From positions 248,001 through 312,000 of the forward strand of contig VWZL01002014.1 of assembly GCA_013396915.1 (NCBI GenBank): a stretch of DNA of 64,000 nucleotides, given 5' to 3'. Below are positions 50,020-61,611 of this stretch, piece by piece. This stretch comes from Stercorarius parasiticus. Taxonomy: Eukaryota > Chordata > Aves > Charadriiformes > Stercorariidae. Below the pieces are notes generated by a model. It saw only the letters and a list, made by a program, of their open reading frames with translations. It was not told where the DNA came from and made no database searches. The position numbers and the translations under genes were made by a program. Each line of letters opens with the position of its first letter. The stretch's first letter is position 1.

Positions 50020-50215
50020 AGGATCACAGAGAGATGTAGCTGGAAGGGATGCTGAGAAGGCCATCTCTCACTCGAGGGCAGGATTTGCTGTAGCTACCTC
50101 ATTACTGGCAGATGTCAGTCTAATTTACTGTGTTACTTCAGCAGAACAGGATGAGAGAGGGGTAGATGGTGAAAACCTCCAGTACGTAACAGAATCCAGT
50201 TTAATTACTTCTCAG
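50020..50215 (-). mobile_element. Ancient CR1 3'-end relic, minus strand
   Basis: The plus strand reads GCAGGATCACAGAGAGATGT, AGCTGGAAGGGATGCTGAGA, AGGCCATCTCTCACTCGAGG, GCAGGATTTGCTG, then CAGATGTCAGTCTAATTTAC and GAAAACCTCCAGTACG. In order these match the reverse complement of an old CR1 3' end ('AATCATAGAATTGTAGAGCTGGAAGGGACC..AGGTCATCTAGTCCA..GGCAGGAC..CAGGTGTTTGTCTAACCTG..AAAACCTCCA'). A short unmatched stretch lies near 50145-50175. The copy is a fossil without coding capacity. Confidence 0.65.
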
Positions 50216-51159
50216 CCTGAGGATTTGTCCCCTTCCTTCCATGTACCCTCACACAGAATTGTGCCTTGGCTAACAGGCAATGGGGTATTTAGAGGTGGGA
50301 TGCCTTCGGATCCTCCTCAAGGGATTGTCTATGTTTATGGCTTCAGAGAGACTACAAATTCCTAATCTAATGTACAAAAGACTCAGAAGAGAGATGGGTT
50401 TTAATCCTTGTCCCCATTATTAATTAGTTTTTGAGGGATAACTTCCCAAATTCGAGTTAAGCTCCCCAACTATTGCTGAGGGACTGTTACACTGGAGACA
50501 GACTCTTGTACTACCTCTGTGAATCTAACCCTTCATTTCTTTTGCTTTTCTTACAAGTCCTTGGAAACAAAATATCCCATTTTGGCTCAGATGGGGCACT
50601 TTCTCAACACATAGGAATGGAGATGGGTTTAAAAACAAAGGTTTTTTGTTCAATCCAATTAAAATAAAATATTTATGCTTTTTTTTCTGGTTCAGCTGCT
50701 GAGCTGAAAAATCACTATTTGCAAGCCCTTGAAAACCACTGGCTGTCCCACTAAATTTGTGTCAAGAGGTTGCTCCAGTTCCTTTTCCTACTGGTGGTCT
50801 TAGAGCTGATCTTGTCACAGCAGAAGTGTCTCCTCTCCTCTGCTTGCAACCCTGCAGGGCTGTTCTGGCCTAGTCATGAGCAAGATGGAGAAGAGGTAAC
50901 TTCACTCATCTCTGCTGATAATCTAGAGGGCCTGTGACAGAGCATGCATCATACTGTCTCAGCTTAGTCAGCTTTAGACTATTATTATGAACCTGGATTT
51001 TTTTTTCCCCTGTTAAAAGCACAGTTATGTCAAGCACTGGTAGTTTGGCTGGCAGCATCTCTTCCTCAGGAGCCATTAGGGTGTGGGTGAAAGAATTGTT
51101 CCTGAAGAATGTAATAGCATAAAATCATATAAACTCCTGTAACACCTAGGACACAGATC
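50216..51159. other. Unique non-coding DNA
   Basis: No gene and no recognised repeat. T-rich homopolymer runs occur near 50680 and 51000. Confidence 0.6.
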
Positions 51160-51690
51160 CACAAAGACGTAAGCATTTACAGCTTGTAATATCACAAACC
51201 TGACTGAGGTACCTCTCTGCAGTATCCATGGAGAAATAGGCATCTCAGAGAGCGATTCACAAAAGCCAGCAAGCTGAAGATAGATATATGTTTAAAGTTG
51301 TGCCCCTTTCTAGAACTGAAACACCACATTCAGCACTGTCAACTGAGACATCTGCCCACTTAGGCTTCACAAACAGCTGCTCTTTCCTGAAAGTTGGGGC
51401 ATAAGCTTTTCTTTTTCAGAATACACTACTTCCGAAACGCTTCTCACCTAGACCGATCGTATTCCCCACCAACAATGGGGCTTCCTGAGGAGATTTGAAC
51501 CCGTACCTCAAATAAAGAGTGAGTTCTAACAGTGAAGGTGTGTGTTACCAAGACTTTTCAGTTCCCTCTGTGGAAGCTTCCAGAGAAAGCATTCGGGAGC
51601 AAGGAATTTACCTGGTGAATAAGTGGGAGACCTGGATTCAACTCTTTTTGAGTCTGCCAGTTGTGTTTTTCCAACAACTTCTTAATAGGA
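51160..51690. repeat. Ancient interspersed repeat with tRNA-like segment
   Basis: Several pieces resemble a common old reptile/bird repeat: CACAGATCCACAAAGACGTA near 51151, GGCATCTCAGAG near 51240, GGAGATTTGAACCCGTACCT near 51490 and GGGAGACCTGGATTCAACTC near 51627. GATTTGAACCC is the complement of a B-box-like GGGTTCAAATC, so a tRNA-derived SINE head on the minus strand is plausible. The pieces are spaced and diverged, so they may be one composite element or two neighbours. Confidence 0.42.
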
Positions 51691-53329
51691 AGTCTTAATG
51701 TAAAGTCTTTGGTGAAAGAACTAGAACCCATATCTGCTACCTTTCATGGGACTCCCCTATCCCTTTGATCACATTTGTAATCTCTCACAGCAATCCTATG
51801 GTTTTAGCAAAAGTATCTTCCTGGAATTAGCCTGACGGTTAAGTCTGTTCCACCAGAGAGCAAAGAGCCTGACACCTCAAACAAAGGAGGGAGCTGAATG
51901 CAGAGCCTCCACAACCTGTGTCAGTGCTTTGAACACTGAGGAAATACTTTATTTTTCTCCCATATAAAAGGAAGGCAATTTACAGCTACATTATCTGTAG
52001 AACTGGTCCTGCAGTAATGCACGAGAGTGCTCTGAGATGCTGGTGGGGGTGCCAAAAAATGGAGTATCGAGAGCCTAGGGAGAGTAACACAGAAGGACTT
52101 CAGGTGCTCAATCAGTACATTAAGTCTGTTTGTGGATCTAGGCCTGGGGCATTTTCTTTCACAGTCCTCAGGGAATGCACAGTTCCTGATGGCTCCCAGC
52201 TAAGGAAGCTTTGAATTTATGCTGAAGGGAGCTTGCTTGGAGACAGGAGCAACAAGGAGCTTAGCATGAGTACCAATGCTGCTTGTGGCTTGCCAAATAG
52301 TTTTTGCTGAAGGATGGCACAGTAGAAGGCCTTTTGTAGTATTCACCCTCCACCCTTTTCTGAGATTAAATCCAGCCTGCATGAAATTTGTTGGCAGCAG
52401 TTTCCCACTCAGCAATAATCAGACCATACTGGGACAAAATATTCAAAATATGTAGCAATGTGGGACTTGGGAAAGTATCAGCATAAAACTATGCCTTCCA
52501 GAATAGCAAACCAATGGATGTGCTGGAGCTGAATAGCGTGATTTTTAATGAATGAGACCCTGGCTACACTTCTTGTTTGGCATTAGCCTGCCAAAGTGTA
52601 TAACTTGCCTTAACATCTTTTTGAAGTGATTCAGTGAAAATTCTAGCTTCTGGATTAAGAGAGTCATTAATAAATCGGGCTATAAAAATCTGAGTGAATG
52701 TAACCAACTCCTACTGAAAACGTGCTGAATAAAGCAGATGTGATGCTTAGGTAGTTGGCAAACAGGCCACCTGTTGATTTCCTTGTCAGTGTTGTTGCTA
52801 CCTGGGGTATGATTCTAGTCAAGGAGAAAATAGGGTTCTTTTAATTAAAACAATTCGTGCAACATCGTTTCACTTAAAATTGTCTGTGGCTTTTTAAAGA
52901 AGATTGAAAACAGTCTAATCAAGGCTTGATTTGGGTCCTACAGCAGGAAGAGAGAAGCGGACAATCAAAGGGAGTTTCACAGTGCGTACGTGAGAAGGCT
53001 AAAATATAGGTGTTAACCTTGGCAGTGGAAGTTAATGAGCAGTCTGATACTCTATAGTTGTTCTATTTCTCCAGCTGTAATTGCATGAGTGCTCAGAGCT
53101 GCTTCTTTCTGCCGAGCCTAGGGTGTGCATCTGTGTTTCCCTTAGGTCTTCTTGAAATAATAGCTGTAATCAGCAGCACCCAATTCCAGACGATCAGGCC
53201 CTTGCTTACATGTGCTCAGATGCTTTCTACAGCCATAGCCTGGATAACGATAGAAACCAGGAGCTCCTAGGCCTTTATGTAAATCTAACACTCTTCCCTG
53301 AATTCATGGTAGAATGTAGTTTTAGAATG
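51691..53329. other. Unique non-coding DNA
   Basis: No gene is recognised. 52520-52720 is listed separately as a CNE candidate. Open frames stay below about 72 codons. Confidence 0.55.
52520..52720. promoter_or_regulatory. Candidate conserved non-coding element
   Basis: Contains GCGTGATTTTTAATGAATGA, GGCATTAGCCTGCCAAAGTG, GTGATTCAGTGAAAATTC and GAGTCATTAATAAATCGGGC. It is AT-rich with TAAT cores and two retained CpG sites, and no open frame of note. Inferred from composition. Confidence 0.25.
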
Positions 53330-53500
53330 TAGTAATACCGTACATGCATATAGCCTTCTTAACTCCAACACATTTTACAAACAATACACACAAAAAAGCT
53401 GCTTCAACTACTGCCCCAGTGTAGCTTCCCTATAGCGGAGTGAAGTGGTTACCTGACCATGCCAGCAGCTGGCTTTTGGGGAGGAAGTGGAAAATGCAAC
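53330..53500 (+). repeat. Ancient SINE/LINE tail-like relic
   Basis: GCATATAGCCTTCTTAACTC followed by CACATTTTACAAACAATACA resembles 'TATATAGCGCCTTTCAT..AAAGCGCTTTACAAAC'. The following TGCCCCAGTGTAGCTTCCCT may belong to the same element. Support is modest. Confidence 0.33.
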
Positions 53501-55054
53501 CGAGTACATCAGTTAAAAATGTGGGCCATAATGAGATAAGAAATCAGGATGCAGTGATCAGCACTTCTGTCCTGCAGTGTGGAACGCTGCCAGCTTGAAT
53601 TCAATTGTACCTCAATCGATGAAAGAGTGAGAATCCTGAATATCAAATCCACAGGAACCGTGAATATATTTGTTATGATGTTCTCAACCAGTGGGGGAAG
53701 CAGGTGGGAATGTGAAAACAGAACTACTCATAACATCTAAAGTGAGTATACTTCAGACACCACTTAGCATCTAGTCTAGAGAGAGACAGGGGTTTTTAAA
53801 ATGGTCTTATCTGCTTGTGGTTAACCACAGTTGTTAATTGTGGGTTTCCCCAATGCACATCCATTTGCAGCTTTACTGGGTCTGGAAGGTGCCTTTGTAA
53901 AGGGAGTGCAGCTTGAGGAAGGAAAACTTGTCAAGGAAGATAATGATCAATACTCATCGATATGTCTAAATAACACCCAGTCTCAGCATCAGAAGGGGAG
54001 GGGATTCTTTGTTGCTCTCCCATTCTTGTGGAATGGATTTGAGCTGGCAAATGACACCATGGGAAGAGGAAGTGTGTGAAATGGAGAGACATGAGAAAAA
54101 CTAAAGCAGTGAAGTGGAAGACTACAGAAGAATGGAGAGAAACACTCAGGCAAAAGAAAGTCAGGAAGCTGGCAAACTGCCGGTACCTGAACTCCCTTAT
54201 ACAGAGAAAATAGAAACAAATCAAATCCTCCCTTCTGCTGCCCCTTGTAATTTTCCAGAAATCTTCTGTAATTTTCCCTGGAGTCCCATGCTGACAGCTG
54301 GCAGATGCTGAATGAGAAAGGGTCCCCAGAATGAGTGATGGCAAGGTCACAGCTGGAATGCCTATGAAGGTATTGATGCAGTGAATCACAAGCAACTTTT
54401 GCTGCCACATAGTGGCAGAGAGAAAAGCTGCCGCATGATAGATCCTCCTTTGTAGTCCTTGTCTAAAGATGATGTCTTTGTATTTTTATTAGTGTTCTTG
54501 GGTAACAAGTGTGCTAATTCTAGGAGGTTAAAGTCACGTGGAAGGGGAAGACCTAAAGCAATGCAGTCCTGCAGACTTAATTTAGTGTGCAAGTCATTCC
54601 TTATAAAGCACATAGCACTCGCCTATGCCATAGGTTTATCAACAAGTGTTGCTAAGAAGGTGCTTAGAAGCTTGTATTTCAGAGGCTGTGTGTGAATAGT
54701 ACCTCTCACTGCTGTGGTTGCTATAGTAAACTCTTGTTCTTAATTGAATACTACAGTAAATAATACTTTAAAACTGGAGAGGAAAATAAAAAGAAAGAAC
54801 TCCATTAGGAGTTCCCTCCCTGAGCCACTTGAAATTACTGCTCCTTTTTCATGTTTTGTAAGTATGAAATGCTTTGTGCAGTGGGTTATAGAATAGGAAC
54901 ACCTGCATAATTGTGATGCTTTCTCCGCATAATTTCTTGTCCCTCAAAACTTCGCAGGATATGGTGTGGTTCAGAGCACACTCTGTCAATAAGGAAAAGA
55001 GCAATTAAGTGGGATTGAAATTAGCTGTTTTTTTAAAAAATTAAATACATTTTA
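53501..55054. other. Unique non-coding DNA
   Basis: No gene is recognised. Two overlapping minus-strand frames of 159 and 139 codons (53931-54410 and 53989-54408) cover the same bases in different frames. That is the mark of a stop-poor stretch, not of a gene. Confidence 0.55.
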
Positions 55055-55190
55055 GACCAAATTTTGGAGGAAAAGAGGATGCAAAAGGTTGAAATGATTC
55101 TTGAAATGATACATGCTGTAACTGCTGCTAGTGGAGTTACACTGGAGATAAATTCTCCAATCTTTTCCCCTGGTGTTAAACTATAATAAT
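55055..55190. repeat. Ancient MITE-like relic
   Basis: GACCAAATTTTGGAGG near 55055, then GCTGTAACTGCTGCTAGTGG, AGTTACACTGGAGATAAATT and CCCCTGGTGTTAAAC. These resemble an old amniote palindromic repeat with 'GGGCCAAATTC..CAGTTACACCGGTGTAAAT..GGAGTTACACCGGAGTTAAAT'. Diverged; name left open. Confidence 0.45.
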
Positions 55191-56389
55191 CCATAAGTAT
55201 TCCAATTATAGAGCTCACTCATGCTGATGGCAGCCTTAGAGTACCACGGATAATGCTGTCCAGGAGAGAAAGTATGTGGTGTGCAGAGAAACTGTCAGCA
55301 ACATGTGTGAGGAGAGGGCAACAAGATGGAAGTTGGTAAGCAGCTGCGAACTGCAGCAGTTCCTTGTTACCTGAGGGTGAAGAGGAGGAGGAAGAACCTC
55401 GAAAGCCAGATGAACTCTTTGAGGGCTAAGAGAAACATCCCATGATAAACAGCTGTAAAGCAGAAGACTTACAGGCCCTTGAGGGGAAACAGAAGGAACA
55501 GTGAGGTTAATAGAAGTAGGAGATTATGCTATCATAGCAGTGAAAGAGATGAAATGATACACGAAATGCTGGGTTCAGAGTTACTGGCATGAAGCAAACA
55601 ATAGATTTGTATTTAAAGCACTGGAGTGTGAATAAGCTGATTTGGGCCTGTTTTATGCTTTGATCAGGCTCTGTGTGTGTCCTTGGTCCTCTGTCTCATC
55701 TTTCCACCTGTATACTGGAGCTAGTGCTTTCTTCTTTTGCAGGGCTTTTGACAGAGGCAAACATACTATCATTTGTGAGTTGTTGTGGCAACATGGGTCA
55801 TAGACACAAGATCTCTTTTGTAGACTGCTGCTCACACAAGGAGCAGAAGACATGTTTATTCCTCACCAGCTAAGATGCTTCTCATGGATCTGCATCCTCA
55901 TTAGCAGACAACATCTGTTTCTTCTTGTAATTAGCTCACAGTTCAATAGGTAGCTCCAGTCTCTTTTACACCTGGACTACAATCAACACAGAAATCACAG
56001 AAGCACATGTCTCTCCCCTCCCCACTTTAAAGCAGTCTGAGTTACACACATTGTTAAACACCTAATTGACAACAACTGTGTGTTAGAGCTCTACAGCACA
56101 TGTGTGAAATAATGTTTTTTTTTCTCTTTTTTTTCTTTTTGATGGGCTTCGGTTCCAAATGTGCTTAGGCTTCTCTGGCTTCTGTATTAGCCTCAACCCA
56201 CCAGTCATGGATTAGGCCATAAAGAACTGTTTCCAGCCACCTGCACAATGGAAAGGGGAAGTGAAGTGAGGACTGCTGGAGGGGAGAGCGTGCACCAGCT
56301 GGCCCTGCTCCTGAGGCATTATAACTGGATTCTTTGGGGTAGAAGGGTGTGAGGTCTCAGGTCATTTCCTGCCAGGTTTGCTCTGAATG

Positions 56390-57040
56390 GGAGGGGGATA
56401 TGTAATTGCGCTGTCTCCCTGTACCATTAGTGTCAAGACTCATTAGGAACCCAATCTACTCAGTGGCGGTGGGCATACAAAAGAAAGAACTAGCCAAAGT
56501 CTGCAGACTGCAGAGCAGGAGTTGGTGGAGGAAGCAATTGTAAAATTCCCGTCTGGGTAATTAGAGTCAGCAGGGAATCAGATTGGCTACGGCAGGGTTT
56601 CATTTTTCCCCTTGCTGTTTTAACAGGATTGGCAGGTGCTGCTTTATTCCAGGGGTGAGGTGATGTGCCTGTGTCATAATTCACAATGAGAAATGATCAT
56701 CAATTTGCTGCCATGCTCCTGGGGTGAGCTGAGCAGGCAAACTGTGATTACTATTGTTATTAGTACCTTGTTAGCATGGAGCAGGAAGATTGTTGCGGGC
56801 AGTTGTCTCTGGAAGGGGCGGGATCTGCGCACACAAAAGCATGTTCCTGGCAGCTTAGCTACATTTGGAAAGTTTGGGACTGCTGGCTATTTCACAGCCT
56901 TTACACCGGGATCTATTTGTTAGTGGTCAAAACAATGTGAGTGACTTGGGAAATTTATCTCGCGCTTAAAAATTGGCATCATGTTGGCATGTTTTATCAG
57001 CAGGGCAATTTAACGGAGTTACAACATGATAAACCAAAAT
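56390..57040. promoter_or_regulatory. Candidate conserved non-coding element cluster
   Basis: An AT-rich block with retained CpG sites: TATGTAATTGCGCTG, GAAGATTGTTGCGGGCAG, GGGGCGGGATCTGCGCACAC, TTTATCTCGCGCTTAAAAAT and AATTTAACGGAG. It also has TACTATTGTTATTAGTACC (a SOX-like ATTGTT core) and GGTAATTAGAGTC. CpG retention with motif density suggests constraint. No exon-like frame is visible. Confidence 0.32.
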
Positions 57041-57336
57041 GGACCCTCTTTCTTTGAATGCACTTCTTACTACTTACCTGTTTGCTTAGTGAGAGGTGGA
57101 AAGAGCAAGCTATTCTGTGTGCACGCAATGCAGTTCAAAGCCTGGATTGAGATGTTGTGAAATCAACAGACAGATTCACATTGGCTTCTCCAGATTCTGG
57201 CTCAGACCAGTGGGCTTGCATGCTCTGATAGTAGACACAATAGTTAAAAGGTGCAGTAGTAAGGGATGTGCTGAGAAGCATGGCTCCTGGGAAGAAAGGT
57301 TTTCCTTAACACAACATTTGTTCCATAAAAATTCCT

Positions 57337-57350
57337 AGAGAGAGAGAGAG
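57337..57350 (+). repeat. (AG)7 microsatellite
   Basis: A perfect AG run, directly visible. Confidence 0.92.
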
Positions 57351-58136
57351 ATTTCCATAACAAATTAGCTATATTTACTAGTCAAAATAGTATTCTCTCT
57401 AAGCTTTGCTTAGCTGAATTCCACATCTGAGAGTCAAACCTTTTTCTTTCTAGCTCCATCCATCAATAGTCAAACGAAAGATTAAGAAATTAAAACTTTG
57501 CAGACAAATGCATCGATGCACAAGCCAGCATAAAGCACAGTTCACTTCTCTTCTATGCAACTGTGTGGTCCTGGTGCTAAGCTCTTGGATTTTCATTAAA
57601 GAATGCAAGATTTATTCCCTACTGTTGGCAAAAAAATCCTATTGTGGGCAGTGGACTACTTTCCTGAGTAAAACATACAGGATTGTATCCACAAGGAGGA
57701 AGTAAGTGCAATGGCAAGCCATGCTGTTTTCTAGGCACTCTTTGGTAAATTGTTGGACAGGAAGCAGTATTTCTGTCCAGGGAAATACGCCAACATCGCA
57801 AAAAATATTTTGCTCTCCATGAAGCAAAGCTGAGCCTTTCAAGTTAAACTTTATGGAAAATATTAAAGAGAAATTAAAGTATTATCCTGAAGAGATAGTG
57901 TTCGGACGTGTGGGTGACCCTGTTGTGTCTTTGGTTTCCCCTGTTCTGGGACAGTATTGTGCTGGCCAGGCTGTTCTAAGGTGCTTCTTTGGGCTCTGTC
58001 CAGGTTTTCCCAAACCTAAGGTGGAACTATATCTTACCGGAGGCCTAATGAAGCCACTATGTACCCATGAAATTTTTCAGCTTCAGTAATTCAGTATTTT
58101 GCCACCAAAACAGCAATTTCATTTAAAAGGATAGGC

Positions 58137-58154
58137 AAAAAAAAAAAAAAAAAN
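58137..58154 (+). repeat. Poly-A tract (A17) ending in an undetermined base
   Basis: Seventeen A residues followed by a single N at 58154. The flanks show no duplication, unlike the N at 15756, so the N is probably an uncalled base at a homopolymer. No retroposed gene is recognised upstream. Confidence 0.85.
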
Positions 58155-58739
58155 TCCCTGCTAGCTCTACCCTTCAGAGTGCCTTTTAAAAACCTATTTG
58201 GAATGCAAACAATAAGAGATGTGTGCTTCCCTAAGTGCCTTTCCTTTGAGCCTCTGTGCATCTCTTCAGCATTTTGGGTCACTGGCAGACTGAGAAACTA
58301 ATACATGAAAAACAGCCCTTCCCCTCATGTCCAGGCTCCTGGCTGGAACGAATCAAGCTCAGATCTATAAGCTGCTTAGACCCTCCAAGCTCTGTAGATT
58401 AAATGATGGCAATAGAAGCTTTTCTAGCTCCTGATTTTTATAGCTAAGCGTCTCTCTCTGAAGCCAGAAGCTGACAGTCCATACAGTTATCTGTGTTACT
58501 GCAGATTATTTCTCAGGCCCATTTGGGCTATTGGCCATGTACATTAACCTGGAGTTTGACAGAGCCTGTCCTACCAAGGAAAAAAATGCATGTTTGCTTC
58601 TCCCTTATACTCCCCTATCACTTAATCGACACCTACTTCTGTCAAAACAAGGCTCACCCTCTCCCTTTCTACCCCTCACCCATCCTTGGCGGGTCCTCTG
58701 TCTAGATGGCTTTAAATCTGATTTGGGATTTGAGTGTTA

Positions 58740-58880
58740 TTTGGATTAACTCATTAGTGGGGCTCCGTTCTGCCAAGCTTGCTAATCTGTGGCAGTGGTG
58801 CATAGCACTGTGACAATATTACACCGAAAATGAGAAATCTAATGAGATTAGCATTTTATGCATTCAGACAGAGCCTGGGT
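58740..58880. promoter_or_regulatory. Candidate enhancer with paired-class homeodomain dimer motif
   Basis: TAATGAGATTA at 58840-58850 is a perfect TAATnnnATTA, the P3 site bound cooperatively by paired-class homeodomain dimers; with flanking bases it forms the inverted repeat CTAAT/ATTAG. Around it are CTTGCTAATCTGTGG, TGACAATATTACACCG and GCATTTTATGCATTCAG. The local composition is AT-rich and non-coding. Confidence 0.38.
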
Positions 58881-61014
58881 GTTTGAATGGTCTGCAGACA
58901 CTTGGTATGAATCACAGTAGGCCCAGGAGGAGACAAAGTGACCAGACTGTAACACAGCACCCCAACACATAGAAAGGAGATGGCAACAGAAGCATCAGTA
59001 GCTTGGTTATGGGGAATAGAAACATCTCTGTCCCCATCAGCTGACTTTGTTCAAAAGCATTCCCACATACGCCAAAGAAATTAATTTCCTCTCCTAGGGC
59101 TGGAGGAGGGCTAATCTGTGCCCAGGGAGTCACCTTCTAAGTTAGTCCTACTCTTACTAGAGGTGATGGGGGAAGGTTTTAGTGGTTGCTTTCACGGGGA
59201 AGCGGGCTGCTGATTCCCAAGTTGTTTTACATCACACAGGGATGCAGTGTAAGGTATGGTTGTTAATGTATGTGACTACAAGACTGCTCCATTCTAAAAT
59301 TACACCCACAAGATTAGTTGCCTGGACAAATTCCAGTTGCACTTTTCCCTCTAAAAGGGTTTGTTGTTTTTACTTCAGGTTTAAACAGAGAAAAGAGTGA
59401 GACAATATCTGCAGCCTCCTTTGGTTGCAGAGAGAGGGAGAGCTTTGCCTGGTTTCTTAGATACACCTAGTAGAGCAAGGCAGGCCCCAATGCTGGGTGC
59501 ATGGGCTTCTCCTGCTCTATCACTCAACCAAAGCTTTTGTAGCCTTTTGTAGGTGACAAGGAGATAACTTTGGGAGAAGCTGAGAAGTGATACACCAGGG
59601 CTGGGAGTCACTACTAAGTGCTGTCCTAGCCTGCCACCCAGTGCTGGTTTCTGGCACTTAGAGCTGCTAATGTGCTCCATCACTGCATCTGGTACCTGGC
59701 GTGTCCTGGACTGGTTCTTCTTGGAATCTGTTGGAATATTCCTTCCTGAGTTACTGAAAAAGATATTCGGGTCCTGTTAGAAATAAGCAAAGTTTTAAAA
59801 TGGGCTGCCTTTGGTGAAGTGTGTGATGACTTCTTCAGATTCCTTCTTGAGTACTGTGGGCTTAGCAAGTAGGCAATGGCTCTTGAGTGTTGTGCACTTT
59901 ACAGCTGAGAGGCTAGTCTAGCTTCTGGTTTTAGTGAGCCTTAAGCTAGAAAGGAAGGTTGTTATTTCTCGTCTTGTTTTTCTGGGACAGCTTAGGAATG
60001 ATCAGAGCTGCACAATCTCTCAGCATGGTGATGGATCCAAACCAAATACAACCACAAAATGATGCTGAAGTTGGCAGTAGTTTCCAAGCTGGGATCAGCT
60101 TGTCATCTATATAAAAAACAGTAAACAGAGCTAGGGAGAGGTGATAATTCCTAAAGATATGATAAAACTGCTTGAACCCCAGAGAAGAAGGGGAGGAAGG
60201 AATATTTTCTTGGGAAAGCAAGAATGGTTAACAGTGCTGTGGACTGGGCTGTTCCAGGGAGAAGATGGAAAGCAGTGGTGCAGATGACAGTTTTCATTCA
60301 CACGACCCATCACGTCCACAGAACCATCCTCCTTTTACAAGACTAAAAGTGCTGCTGGGGGAAAAGATGATGTTTTATAAATTCTCTCCACATAAAATCT
60401 GAGGTAGATAATTTAGGAAATTGTTTTGATTTTTTAAAAGTGTTTCGTTTTGGTTTAGGGTTGTTTTTTTTTTTTTTTAAAAAAAAAAGATGTCTGTCAC
60501 TTCACCATTGAATAAAAAGTAGTAATTGAGTAGTGTCACTGACAAAACAGAAATTGTACGTACAAACCGACAGCTTTAATTGGGTAAATGAGGTAAAAAT
60601 CTGGCACAGTGTTAGAAACTGCTGCTTGTCTGACTTAATAAGCAATAGTCAGTTGTTGTTTGTAATGGCACGGACTAAAGCTGCCACACCAGTGTTTCAT
60701 CGTCTAAAGAATTTAATAGAGCAGCAGCCTTTGTGACTGTGGCCTGACATTCAGCCTTGACAATGCTGCCTGGATTTATCTAGGTGACCAGATATACAGA
60801 GCTTTTGCTCTGTATATTGTGGGGTGTGGTGGAAGGGATGAGCAGTCATTTGTCTTTAAGTAGTAAGATAGTTTTTGCTGCCAACTGAAAAGGAAGGGGC
60901 AGAGAAGAAAGAATGTGATGAAGTGGCCTTGTTTTAAAGCACGTGAGGTGCAGAGAGCAGACATAATGTTGGAAAAGGTGAGTATAGAAGGAGAGGATGA
61001 AAAACAAAGGCATA
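58881..61014. other. Unique non-coding DNA
   Basis: No gene is recognised. A T15-A10 homopolymer pair is listed separately. Open frames are at most 100 codons. Confidence 0.55.
60464..60488. repeat. T15A10 homopolymer inverted pair
   Basis: Fifteen T residues (60464-60478) run directly into ten A residues (60479-60488), giving a perfect self-complementary AT tract. Such tracts are error-prone in sequencing and can form hairpins. Confidence 0.9.
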
Positions 61015-61560
61015 TTTACTCTGAATGTGCTTAAATGCCATTAATGTGTATTGTAAATCTTTAAATGCTCTGTTATTCAAGCATTGTATTAAGTGGAAGG
61101 GAAAAAACCCCCACTGCTACTGATTTGCATTTTGTTATTAATTCAGAGTAAAAGAGAGGAAAAATTGTCAGCAAGGTGCCTTAGCGAATCTTTATATGAT
61201 AGTAACAATTTATGTATGGGAAGCAAATACTTAAAAAAATGAGTAAAATGAATAGAAATGTAATTCAGAGCAGCACTAGCACTTCATCTTCATGTAATGA
61301 TATGGGCAAAGCCTGAATTTCAACACTCTGCAGTGAATTATGGGACATGGTAGAGCTTGCAGGACTGCAGAAATAAGGCACGATCAGTTATAATGTCCCA
61401 TTAGGAAAAGGTGATGTAATGAATTCCTCTTTCATGGCCCAGCAATGACACATTTCATTTGCTAGGTTATTTACCCCCTGGATAAAATTCATAATCTCTC
61501 TCATAATATGAAAATATCTCCTTAGATACATTTGTGGGGGAATCTCATTAGAAGGTTTTG
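61015..61560. promoter_or_regulatory. Candidate conserved non-coding element
   Basis: AT-rich, with GCTTAAATGCCATTAATGTG, TGATTTGCATTTTGTTATTA (a near-octamer ATTTGCAT), GATGTAATGAATTCCTC and GATAAAATTCATAATCTC. No open frame. Motif density is the only evidence. Confidence 0.3.
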
Positions 61561-61611
61561 CTGAATGTATTTTTTGTCAGAGTTTTAAAGGCAGTGAGCT
61601 TCATCAACAGG

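Larger units (their letters stand above)
55191..58839. other. Unique non-coding DNA
   Basis: No gene is recognised. T-rich simple sequence lies at 56115-56140, (AG)7 at 57337-57350 and poly-A plus N at 58137-58154. The CNE candidate at 56390-57040 is listed separately. Confidence 0.5.

Noticed and set aside
53931..54410. Two overlapping minus-strand frames (159 and 139 codons) over the same bases
   Set aside because: Two long frames on one strand over the same bases indicate a locally stop-poor sequence. Neither resembles a protein family.
58100..58154. Processed pseudogene ending in poly-A17
   Set aside because: No recognisable coding sequence, poly(A) signal at the usual distance or target-site duplication was found next to the A tract.
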